64,000 bases of DNA from contig CAKZJV010000007.1 of NCBI GenBank assembly GCA_937120475.1, positions 2,806,068 through 2,870,067 of the forward strand. Direction: 5' to 3'. The stretch comes from an uncultured Cryomorphaceae bacterium. GTDB taxonomy: Bacteria; Bacteroidota; Bacteroidia; Flavobacteriales; Schleiferiaceae. Shown piece after piece: positions 27,175 through 34,260 of this stretch. The position numbers were made by a program, and so were the translations under genes. The notes under the pieces were generated by a model, which ran no database searches, was not told the origin of the DNA, and saw only the letters and a list, made by a program, of their open reading frames with translations. Each line of letters opens with the position of its first letter. Positions within the stretch are counted from its first letter, which is position 1.

Positions 27175-27933
27175 ATGATAAAGGTTCTTATTGTTGACGA
27201 TGAGGAGAATTCCCGGGAATCCCTGAAGGGAAAGCTTGAACTCTTTTGCCCTGAGGTTGAAATCCTGGCGGAGGCAGGTACGGTTAAAGAAGGGATAGAT
27301 GCTATTACCCAACACAAACCGGACGCGGTTTTCCTGGACATAAAACTGGCCGGTGAAAGTGGCTTCGACATCCTGGATGAGATTGCGGGAAACAATCAAC
27401 TCAACCCCGAAATTGTATTTATTACAGCCCATGATGAATTTGCTATCAAAGCTATCAAGTTCAGTGCACTGGATTACCTCCTGAAGCCTATTGATCCCGA
27501 GGAATTGGTACGAGCCATCCGTAAGATAGAGGAGCACAAAGGGCTACCAAAAAATGCATCTAACCTTAATGTTCTGGTGGAAAACATACGCCAGGCTTCC
27601 GACTCACCTAAAAAAATTGTGGTGCCCACTTCTGATGGAATGCACGTTATTAAACTGGCGGACATCGTTCGTCTGGAGTCCAGTAGCAACTACACTACTT
27701 TCTTCCTGAACAACGAAAAGTCGCTACTGGCTTCTAAAACCTTAAAGGAGTTTGATAATATGCTAACCGGCTACAACTTTAACCGGGTACATAAATCGCA
27801 CCTGGTGAATATGAATTATCTGAAGCGCTATGTGCAAACCGATGGCGGTTATTTAATATTAGAGGATGGGTCTAAAATACCGGTGGCCAATCGAAAAAAA
27901 GAACAACTACTCAGCACTTTGAAGAATCTGTAA
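27175..27933 (+). CDS. LytTR-family response regulator
   Basis: 252 residues. Receiver at 1-120 with the phospho-acceptor in AVFLDIKLAG (Asp55), ITAHDEFA and DYLLKPIDPEEL. LytTR DNA-binding domain at about 145-250 with KIVVPTSDGMHVIKLADIVR, FNRVHKSHLVNMNYLKRYV and GSKIPVANRKKEQLL. It acts with the propeller kinase encoded 26 bases upstream; the two form a classic LytS/LytR-type pair. Target genes are not evident. A hairpin about 130 bases downstream (28064-28085) probably ends the transcript. Confidence 0.93.
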   Translation: MIKVLIVDDEENSRESLKGKLELFCPEVEILAEAGTVKEGIDAITQHKPDAVFLDIKLAGESGFDILDEIAGNNQLNPEIVFITAHDEFAIKAIKFSALDYLLKPIDPEELVRAIRKIEEHKGLPKNASNLNVLVENIRQASDSPKKIVVPTSDGMHVIKLADIVRLESSSNYTTFFLNNEKSLLASKTLKEFDNMLTGYNFNRVHKSHLVNMNYLKRYVQTDGGYLILEDGSKIPVANRKKEQLLSTLKNL

Positions 27934-28063
27934 ATAGATGGTCTTTCGTTGGCAAAGCAAAAAGCGGCTTTGAATCATTAGCTGCTGGAGAGCTGGTGTG
28001 AATTGAAGACCTTTAAGGTATCAATGACAGTTCTACCTGTTGTTTGGTTTCGTTTCCCTTATT

Positions 28064-28089
28064 TCCCGCAGTTCTGGCTGCGGGATTTT
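28064..28089 (+). terminator. Hairpin terminator between the LytTR regulator and purE
   Basis: 8-bp stem TCCCGCAG / CTGCGGGA with loop TTCTGG, followed by TTTTCTTTT on the plus strand. It lies 130 bases after the LytTR stop and 7 bases beyond the purE stop, so it may serve both. The minus-strand tail is not T-rich. Confidence 0.6.
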
Positions 28090-28092
28090 CTT

Positions 28093-28581
28093 TTACAGGG
28101 TTTTAGCCGATTCAAGTACTTTTTCCCGAAGCCCGTTTTTGTACTCCACCAGTTTAGCAAGCACCTCCGGATTGGAAGAGCCAACAATTTGGGCAGCAAG
28201 AATACCGGCATTTTTAGCTCCGTCAAGAGCAACGGTGGCCACGGGCACACCGGCAGGCATTTGTAATATAGACAGAACCGAGTCCCAACCATCAATGGAA
28301 TTGCGCGATTTTACCGGAACCCCGATTACCGGCAGTGGCGACAAAGAAGCGACCATACCCGGTAGGTGCGCGGCTCCACCGGCACCGGCAATAATTACCT
28401 TTAAACCTCTCTCATGGGCTTTTTTGGCGTACTCAAACATTAGTTCGGGTGTTCGGTGGGCCGATACAATATTAATTTCATAGCCCACACCTAACTCCTT
28501 CAAAACTTCGGAGGCCTGTTGCATAATGGGCATATCAGACTTACTGCCCATTATTATTCCTATTTCCACTTTATTGCTCAT
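28093..28581 (-). CDS. purE: N5-carboxyaminoimidazole ribonucleotide mutase
   Basis: 162 residues, normal for class I PurE. GIIMGSKSDMPIMQQASEVL at the N-terminus forms the phosphate loop; SAHRTPELMFEYAKKA and IAGAGGAAHLPGMVASL complete the active site. It converts N5-CAIR to CAIR in purine synthesis, taking the product of PurK, whose gene overlaps its start by 11 bases. Confidence 0.96.
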   Translation of the reverse strand: MSNKVEIGIIMGSKSDMPIMQQASEVLKELGVGYEINIVSAHRTPELMFEYAKKAHERGLKVIIAGAGGAAHLPGMVASLSPLPVIGVPVKSRNSIDGWDSVLSILQMPAGVPVATVALDGAKNAGILAAQIVGSSNPEVLAKLVEYKNGLREKVLESAKTL

Positions 28582-29746
28582 GGGTACTGATGACTTTAAT
28601 TTGATCTTTTACTTTTTTGGCCATTATCCTGGCATCCTCCATTTTTTCAGCGGTAATGGTAATATGCCCCATTTTCCGGAAAGGCCGGGTTTGTGCTTTA
28701 CCATAAAGGTGAACATGCGTACCGGGCAGGGCCATAACCTCTCGGATGCCTTTATAGAGTACCGGCCCCTCGTAGCCTTCCTCCCCGGTTAAATTGATCA
28801 TTACCGCTGGGCGTTCAATGGTGGTATCGGCTAAAGGCAAGTCCAGTATAGCTCTGATATGTTGTTCGAATTGAGAAACGGCATTGCCTTCAATGGTAAG
28901 GTGACCGCTGTTGTGTACTCGCGGTGCCACTTCATTAACCAGAATGTCGCCCTTCTCGGTTAAAAACATCTCCACCGCCAGTAAGCCTACGTGATTGAGT
29001 TTATCCGCCACCTTCATGGCCAGTGAAAGTGCTTTGTTCTGTAAATTTTCGTCAATTACAGAGGGGCTAAAAACATACTCTACCAGGTTAGCCTCGGGGT
29101 GAAAGTCCATTTCCACCACCGGAAAACACTTGGACTCACCACGCTCGGAACGGGCCACAATAACGGCCAGCTCTTTCTGAAAAGGAATCAGTTCTTCACA
29201 TAAACCTTTCACATCCGGCAGGTCTTCCAACTGTTCGGGGCCTTTCAAAATATTTACACCTCGCCCATCGTAACCCCCGGTGGCGGCTTTCCAAACTATA
29301 GGATAAAAAATGGAGCCTTCCTCCAGCAATTGCAACATTTCGGCTTTGGTGGAGAAAGTTTTAAATGGCGCAGTCGGTATTTTTTGATCGCGGTAAAATT
29401 CCTTTTGCACGCATTTATCTTTGATGATCTCAAGGGCATCCGGGCGGGGAAAAACCTTTTTCCCTTCCTTCTCCAGGCGTTTCAAGGCATTGATGTTCAC
29501 CCCTTCTATTTCAATGGTGATTACATCACAATCCTGTCCAAAGCGGTAAACGGTTTCTTCATCCATTAAATCGCCCTGAATAAACTCATTACAGGCCATT
29601 CGCCCCGGGGCATCGCCCGAAGGGTCTAGTACTTTGGTGGTAATATCGTATTGGCGGGTTACGGTGAGGAGCATTTTTCCCAATTGTCCTCCACCCAGTA
29701 TTCCAAGCTTAAAATCGGATGAAAAATAAGTTTTATGTTCAGGCAC
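28571..29746 (-). CDS. purK: 5-(carboxyamino)imidazole ribonucleotide synthase
   Basis: 391 residues. ATP-grasp enzyme: LGILGGGQLGKMLLTVTRQY at the N-terminus, WKAATGGYDGRGVNIL (ATP lid), ELIPFQKELAVIVAR, VEMFLTEKGDILVNEVAPRV (metal and ATP ligands) and HNSGHLTIEGNAVSQFEQH. It makes N5-CAIR from AIR, bicarbonate and ATP. Its stop runs into purE and its start overlaps the sprT-like gene by 8 bases, giving a tight minus-strand operon. Confidence 0.96.
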   Translation of the reverse strand: MPEHKTYFSSDFKLGILGGGQLGKMLLTVTRQYDITTKVLDPSGDAPGRMACNEFIQGDLMDEETVYRFGQDCDVITIEIEGVNINALKRLEKEGKKVFPRPDALEIIKDKCVQKEFYRDQKIPTAPFKTFSTKAEMLQLLEEGSIFYPIVWKAATGGYDGRGVNILKGPEQLEDLPDVKGLCEELIPFQKELAVIVARSERGESKCFPVVEMDFHPEANLVEYVFSPSVIDENLQNKALSLAMKVADKLNHVGLLAVEMFLTEKGDILVNEVAPRVHNSGHLTIEGNAVSQFEQHIRAILDLPLADTTIERPAVMINLTGEEGYEGPVLYKGIREVMALPGTHVHLYGKAQTRPFRKMGHITITAEKMEDARIMAKKVKDQIKVISTHEQ

Positions 29747-30371
29747 TTCGGCTGTTTTTTTGGTTTTCTATTCGCTTTACTTCGGCTAAAGGGTGTACCA
29801 TGTATTCCCTTCCATTAGCAAGATTCAGGCAGCGGTACCGCTTTCTTGCCTTCGGGCCTTTTTTAAAGGTCAGACCTTTCCCCAGGCTAAAACATTCTCC
29901 ATCGGCCAGGTCTTCCACTAATAAAACTTCCCGGGGGTCATAAGTTTTTAAAACCCTGAAAAGTTCAAGATCGGTACAACTGCTGGCAGTCCCTTTTTTA
30001 AGGCTCTTTTGTAATGCTTGCCGCAACTCTTCCGGGAAAGTTCCTTTTTGGAAATAAGGTAGCATCAGTTCCCTGAAAGTTTGTTGCCATTCTTCACCGT
30101 GAGGTTTTATGGTTTTTCCAAACTTCTCAAAGGCCTTTAAATGGGCCATTTCATGAACAAGCGTAATCAGAAAAGCGTAAGTATTAAGATTGCCATTTAT
30201 ACTAATTCGGTGACGCTCTGAACCCCTGGGAAAGCGATAATCTCCAAATTTCGTTTTACGGGGATTCTTTATCTTCAGTTCAACCGGTGCCGAACGCAGT
30301 AAATCCATGGTGAGTTCGAGAGAGCCTTGCGGCAAATATCGGCTCAGTATATTTTCTGATTTAGGGCTCAA
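29739..30371 (-). CDS. SprT-like zinc metalloprotease domain protein
   Basis: 210 residues. The zinc motif HEMAHLKAF (His73, Glu74, His77) sits in a SprT-like fold with FGDYRFPRG before it and KPHGEEWQQTFRELM after it, where the third ligand His is expected. The C-terminal half has the zinc-ribbon-like beta region of SprT proteins but without obvious Cys pairs. Start is TTG at 30371, overlapping the stop of a tiny lipoprotein gene upstream; the 3' end overlaps purK by 8 bases. SprT relatives include the DNA-protein crosslink protease Spartan; the bacterial role is not settled. Confidence 0.85.
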   Translation of the reverse strand: MSPKSENILSRYLPQGSLELTMDLLRSAPVELKIKNPRKTKFGDYRFPRGSERHRISINGNLNTYAFLITLVHEMAHLKAFEKFGKTIKPHGEEWQQTFRELMLPYFQKGTFPEELRQALQKSLKKGTASSCTDLELFRVLKTYDPREVLLVEDLADGECFSLGKGLTFKKGPKARKRYRCLNLANGREYMVHPLAEVKRIENQKNSRSA

Positions 30372-30498
30372 GTACTGTGTGGCTATTGATATGGGTTCCG
30401 GGACAATTGCATTTTTCTAAAGCCTTGCATCCGGTGGCAAAAACAGCCAGTAAAACAAGGCAAAGAGAGATCCGGGTATAGTTTAGTGTTTTCAGCAT
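30361..30498 (-). CDS. Putative 45-residue lipoprotein heading the sprT-purK-purE operon
   Basis: A short frame below usual length cutoffs: ATG at 30498, TAA at 30361-30363, 45 residues. The first 24 residues form a lipoprotein signal (MLKTLNYTRISLCLVLLAVF, then ATGC with the lipid Cys at 24), followed by a short tail rich in Cys (KCNCPGTHIN). An exact promoter element TAATTTTG ends 8 bases before the ATG, and the frame's end overlaps the sprT-like start by 11 bases; both support a real gene. I recall tiny lipoproteins of this kind in other Flavobacteriales but cannot name a family. Function unknown; probably outer-membrane. Confidence 0.65.
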   Translation of the reverse strand: MLKTLNYTRISLCLVLLAVFATGCKALEKCNCPGTHINSHTVLEP

Positions 30499-30506
30499 TA
30501 GCGATA

Positions 30507-30514
30507 CAAAATTA
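30507..30514 (-). promoter_or_regulatory. -7 promoter element (TAATTTTG) for the lipoprotein-sprT-purK-purE operon
   Basis: Exact TAnnTTTG on the minus strand, 8 bases before the lipoprotein ATG. It faces the divergent MlaE-like gene, whose own near-match TATTTTAG is at 30519-30526. Confidence 0.45.
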
Positions 30515-30518
30515 CTCT

Positions 30519-30526
30519 TATTTTAG
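30519..30526 (+). promoter_or_regulatory. Probable -7 element (TATTTTAG) for the MlaE-MlaF-like pair
   Basis: Seven of eight matches to TAnnTTTG, ending 4 bases before the ATG at 30531. Back-to-back with the minus-strand element at 30507-30514. It supports 30531 over the upstream GTG as the start. Confidence 0.25.
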
Positions 30527-30530
30527 CGAT

Positions 30531-31280
30531 ATGTTTTTAACCGAGGGCATCAGGTCTCTGGGCAAGTATTTTATATTACTTGGTAAGACCTTCCATAAAC
30601 CTGAAAATTGGAGAGAGTATCGTAAGGCCCTTGTCCGGGACCTGGAGTTATTGGGGCTCAATAGTATCGGAATTGTTTCTATTATCTCACTTTTTGTGGG
30701 GGCGGTAGTGACCATTCAAACGGCCTATAACCTGGACGATCCACTGGTGCCGGATTACTATATTGGTATTGCCACCCGCGAGTCCATCATCCTTGAATTT
30801 TCACCCACTATTATTTGCTTGATTCTTTCTGGTAAGGTCGGTTCCAATATTGCTTCTACTTTGGGGAGCATGAGGGTTTCCGAGCAAATTGATGCCCTGG
30901 AAGTGATGGGGATTAATCCCGCGGCTTACCTGATTATGCCTAAAGTAATAGCCATGGTGTTTTTCAACCCCCTGCTGATCGTTATCAGCATGTTCCTCGG
31001 AATTTTAGGAGGGTATTTTGCTGCTGAATTTGCTGGAGTATTGGCCCCGGTAGATTATCTGCAGGGTATTCAAAGCGATTTCAATCCCTTTTACATTACG
31101 TACGCTCTTATTAAAACAGTGGTTTTTTCTTTTATAATCACCACAGTATCCGCCTACTACGGGTTTTATGTAAAGGGAGGTGCTATTGAAGTGGGTATAA
31201 ATGCCACTAAGGCAGTGGTAAGTAGTAGTATTGCCATTATAGTAGCCAACTATGTGTTAACGCAAATACTATTGGTGTGA
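30531..31280 (+). CDS. MlaE-family ABC transporter permease (phospholipid transport)
   Basis: 249 residues from ATG at 30531; an in-frame GTG at 30486 would add 15 residues and overlap the divergent lipoprotein gene. Five or so membrane segments, with the MlaE/TTG2B hallmarks LFVGAVVTIQTAYNL, GSNIASTLGSMRVSEQIDAL and LEVMGINPAAYLIMPKVIAM. MlaE forms the inner-membrane core of complexes that move phospholipids between membranes. The ATPase gene overlaps its stop by 4 bases (GTGA). No MCE (MlaD) gene is in the window, so the substrate-binding part is elsewhere. Confidence 0.92.
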   Translation: MFLTEGIRSLGKYFILLGKTFHKPENWREYRKALVRDLELLGLNSIGIVSIISLFVGAVVTIQTAYNLDDPLVPDYYIGIATRESIILEFSPTIICLILSGKVGSNIASTLGSMRVSEQIDALEVMGINPAAYLIMPKVIAMVFFNPLLIVISMFLGILGGYFAAEFAGVLAPVDYLQGIQSDFNPFYITYALIKTVVFSFIITTVSAYYGFYVKGGAIEVGINATKAVVSSSIAIIVANYVLTQILLV

Positions 31281-32029
31281 TAGAAGTTAAGGATTTGCAT
31301 AAAGGCTTTGGAGGTCAAGAAGTTCTAAAGGGCATATCTACAAAGTTTCATCAGGGTAAAACCAACCTTATCATCGGGCAAAGTGGTTCGGGTAAAACGG
31401 TTTTTTTGAAAAGCCTGGTAGGCCTGCATTCCATTGATAAGGGAGAAATCTACTATGATGGAGAAAGGCTGGCTTCAATGAATGATGACCAAAGGAAATC
31501 ATTACGAACCGAGATGGGTATGGTGTTTCAGGGTAATGCCCTTTTTGACTCATTGACCATAGAGGAGAACGTGATTTTTGCCTTAGGCATGTTTTCGGAT
31601 ATGACCCAGGACGAAATGACTGAGCGGGCTAACTTTTGCCTGAAACGGGTAAACCTGGAAAATGTCAATAATAAGTTTCCAGCCGAACTAAGTGGAGGTA
31701 TGCAAAAGCGGGTGGCGCTGGCCCGTGCCATTGCCTTCAAGCCAAAGTACCTTTTCTGTGATGAGCCCAATTCCGGGCTTGATCCTAAAACGGCTATCGT
31801 TATCGATAACCTGATTCAGGAAATTACCCAGGAATACAACATCACCACCGTTATCAATACGCATGATATGAACTCCGTTATGGAAATCGGGGATCATATT
31901 ATTTACATCAAGTATGGAATAAAGGAATGGGAAGGAAGCAGTGAGGATATATTGAATACGGAGAATGAAAGTATCAACGACTTCGTTTACAGCTCGGAAT
32001 TGTTCCGGAAGATCAAAGCTAAACTCTAG
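31277..32029 (+). CDS. MlaF-like ABC transporter ATP-binding protein
   Basis: 250 residues, GTG start. Walker A GQSGSGKTVF from residue 34, Q-loop MGMVFQGNALFDSLTI, signature LSGGMQKRVALARAIA, Walker B YLFCDEPNSGLDPKTA and switch His in VINTHDMNSVMEIGDH. The GLDP and GMQKR variants are usual for MlaF. It drives the MlaE permease encoded just upstream. A 12-bp stem terminator follows about 60 bases after the stop. Confidence 0.93.
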   Translation: MIEVKDLHKGFGGQEVLKGISTKFHQGKTNLIIGQSGSGKTVFLKSLVGLHSIDKGEIYYDGERLASMNDDQRKSLRTEMGMVFQGNALFDSLTIEENVIFALGMFSDMTQDEMTERANFCLKRVNLENVNNKFPAELSGGMQKRVALARAIAFKPKYLFCDEPNSGLDPKTAIVIDNLIQEITQEYNITTVINTHDMNSVMEIGDHIIYIKYGIKEWEGSSEDILNTENESINDFVYSSELFRKIKAKL

Positions 32030-32085
32030 TTCTTTACAGGATAATTTAAGCAGAACATAACGGATATTAATATTTTATTCGAAAT

Positions 32086-32116
32086 AAAAAAAGCCCGGTG
32101 TATTACACCGGGCTTT
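32086..32116. terminator. Bidirectional terminator between mlaF-like gene and T9SS cargo gene
   Basis: Perfect 12-bp stem AAAGCCCGGTGT / ACACCGGGCTTT with an ATT loop. On the minus strand it is followed by seven T, a strong stop for the gene ending at 32138; on the plus strand by TTTCTATTTT. Confidence 0.9.
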
Positions 32117-32137
32117 CTATTTTAAGAACCTATTTTC

Positions 32138-34129
32138 TTAGTTGATGGTCAACTTAGAAACTTCTACTTTGTCTTCACCTTTGATATTTACAAAGTAAGT
32201 ACCCTTGGCGATAGAAGAAGGAATATTCATTTCATAAGCTTCGTTACCACTTACGGTAACTTCTTCGCTCATCACACGCTCACCGGCAAGAGATACCAGT
32301 TCGATGTTATAAGTACCACCCTGCTCAATAGCCACTTTTACAGTGCGGCCTTCGGTAGGATTAGGATAGATCGAATATCCAAGTTTAGGGTTGTTTTCAT
32401 CGATACCGATAGGCAGTCCGGTTATAGCCCTGATCCAGGGAGAACTGAAGGTACGTGAGTTAGAGAAACCGGAGTACCACCTTCCGTTAGGAACGCTATA
32501 CATGATCGAGGACAGACCGGGTTGAGAAACCGATTGGTCGTTTGCGATACGAATACGGTTAGCACCATTGTTGGAAAACATGTACACTACTACAAAGTAA
32601 GTACCGGCATTCAGGGTAGGAGGCTGAGTAAAGTTAAACCTTACGTTAGTACCTGGCATTCCGGAAAGTATAGTGTAGTTCTCAACGTAAATAGCGGAGC
32701 TACCGAAACCATTAACAAAGTCGAAACCGGCAGTATCATAAATGTGAACTTCAATGTCACCACCGGGAACAGTTAATGTAGAAAGACGCAAGTCGATACC
32801 GTAGAATCCGATAGGGTCACCGTTGTTACCTACGTTGTTGAAGTACAAGCTGGAGGCCAAAGCACATCCGTCAGGACCTAAGGTAGTATTATCGGTACCA
32901 AAACTGTTATCGAAATTGTTGTAATCCAGTGAATGGATACTGTCGGTTACGAAGACAGTATATACAGTATCCAGGCCAGAACCTGGGTCAGTAGCTGCGA
33001 TGCTATCCGAAGTAGCATAATAAACGATATCGTAAGCACCAGTTTGTGAAGGAGTCCATGAAGTGGAAGTAGTGAAATCATTGAAGTCAGCTACATCACC
33101 GCTCAGGATAAGAGCTTTGGTAGGTGAAGTAAGACTGGCCACAACACTACCTGATGCATCAATTACATCTACGTTCAGAACAACGCTGGTTTGATCTCTG
33201 AAACCATAGTTTAAGATGTTAGAGTCAAAGGTAATAGGCACTACGTGATCGATATCCATGATACCGGTCTTGCTACCACCGTTAGCTCCAAAGATAATAT
33301 CGTTGGCAGGAGCACCACCAGACTCCACAAAACGCATGAAGTTAGCAGGAAGATCCTGAATTAACATATCATCAATCATCCAGAAGTAATATCCACCGGG
33401 AAGACCGTCAAAAATGATTTGTAATTTAACGGTAGCCTGGTTACCTGCAAAGGCAGAAATGTTAGCAGAAACATAATTTCCGTTTGCACTGGCAGAGTTT
33501 ACCGATACATCAGTATGGAAACTTACCGTATCAGGGAAGGTAAGACCATCGTCAGTACTGATAGCTACCTGGAAATTACTCTGAAATTGCCTGCAGAAGC
33601 TACTAAAACCTAACTCAATGTTAGGGTGACCGGTAAGGTCAATAGTATTGGTAGTAAGTGTACCAACGTGAGGAGCAGGAGCAACTCCATTACCCATTAC
33701 TGCAGTACTATCATTGTCCAGGTAATCGGAATCAAAAATGATGAAACCGTTACTTTGAGTAGGAGACAAAATGGGGTTCAAGGGCGCAGCGTAATTTCCG
33801 CGAGATCCTTGAGCAGTACTTGGAATGGTGTTAGGACCACGGTATTCCCATAATGCGTTAGGGGAAGGTCCGCCAAAACCGTCAAAACCCTGGTTTACCC
33901 AACCAGTAGGAATGCCGCTGGCAAAGTCCTCAGTCCATACAACTGCTGAAGATTTTCCTTTATTATTCCAATTGTTTCGTGGAGCCTTTTGAATGGTCTC
34001 CACATCTTGAGCGTACAAAGGCTCAACTGCTACCTGATTGGACTGATCCTGAGCGCTTACATAAAGGCTCAACATCACACCACCACATAGCAAAGACATG
34101 CTTTTAAAGCGTAGATGTTCTTTCATCAC
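32138..34129 (-). CDS. Secreted surface protein with type IX (type A) C-terminal sorting domain
   Basis: 663 residues. Signal peptide with cleavage near YVSAQ (about 26). Residues about 65-260 look like a jelly-roll, MAM-like or lamin-type module (VVWTEDFASGIPTGWVNQGF at its start; YYFWMIDDMLIQDL at its end), followed by beta-rich domains to about 575. The last 75 residues are a T9SS sorting domain: GYSIYPNPTEGRTVKV, YNIELVSLAGERVMSEE and KGTYFVNIKGEDKVEVSKLTIN. It should be exported by T9SS and anchored or released at the surface. No enzyme motif seen; adhesin-like function is possible. Stand-alone gene. Confidence 0.85.
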   Translation of the reverse strand: MMKEHLRFKSMSLLCGGVMLSLYVSAQDQSNQVAVEPLYAQDVETIQKAPRNNWNNKGKSSAVVWTEDFASGIPTGWVNQGFDGFGGPSPNALWEYRGPNTIPSTAQGSRGNYAAPLNPILSPTQSNGFIIFDSDYLDNDSTAVMGNGVAPAPHVGTLTTNTIDLTGHPNIELGFSSFCRQFQSNFQVAISTDDGLTFPDTVSFHTDVSVNSASANGNYVSANISAFAGNQATVKLQIIFDGLPGGYYFWMIDDMLIQDLPANFMRFVESGGAPANDIIFGANGGSKTGIMDIDHVVPITFDSNILNYGFRDQTSVVLNVDVIDASGSVVASLTSPTKALILSGDVADFNDFTTSTSWTPSQTGAYDIVYYATSDSIAATDPGSGLDTVYTVFVTDSIHSLDYNNFDNSFGTDNTTLGPDGCALASSLYFNNVGNNGDPIGFYGIDLRLSTLTVPGGDIEVHIYDTAGFDFVNGFGSSAIYVENYTILSGMPGTNVRFNFTQPPTLNAGTYFVVVYMFSNNGANRIRIANDQSVSQPGLSSIMYSVPNGRWYSGFSNSRTFSSPWIRAITGLPIGIDENNPKLGYSIYPNPTEGRTVKVAIEQGGTYNIELVSLAGERVMSEEVTVSGNEAYEMNIPSSIAKGTYFVNIKGEDKVEVSKLTIN

Positions 34130-34156
34130 ATTAAATTAATTTAGTTTCCAAAACCG

Positions 34157-34187
34157 TAAAGTTACTAAAATAATAAGCTAATCACAA
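34157..34187 (-). promoter_or_regulatory. Candidate promoter of the T9SS cargo gene (TTG - 20 nt - TAACTTTA)
   Basis: On the minus strand a TTG (34185-34187), 20 bases, then TAACTTTA (34157-34164), a 7/8 match to TAnnTTTG at the right spacing for a -33/-7 pair; 27 bases before the start at 34129. Confidence 0.4.
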
Positions 34188-34260
34188 CCGGAATTGTTTT
34201 TAGAGCGCCAACATTTTTATAACTCCCAATAAATAGATGTCAAGAAATTGTTAATTCTAC

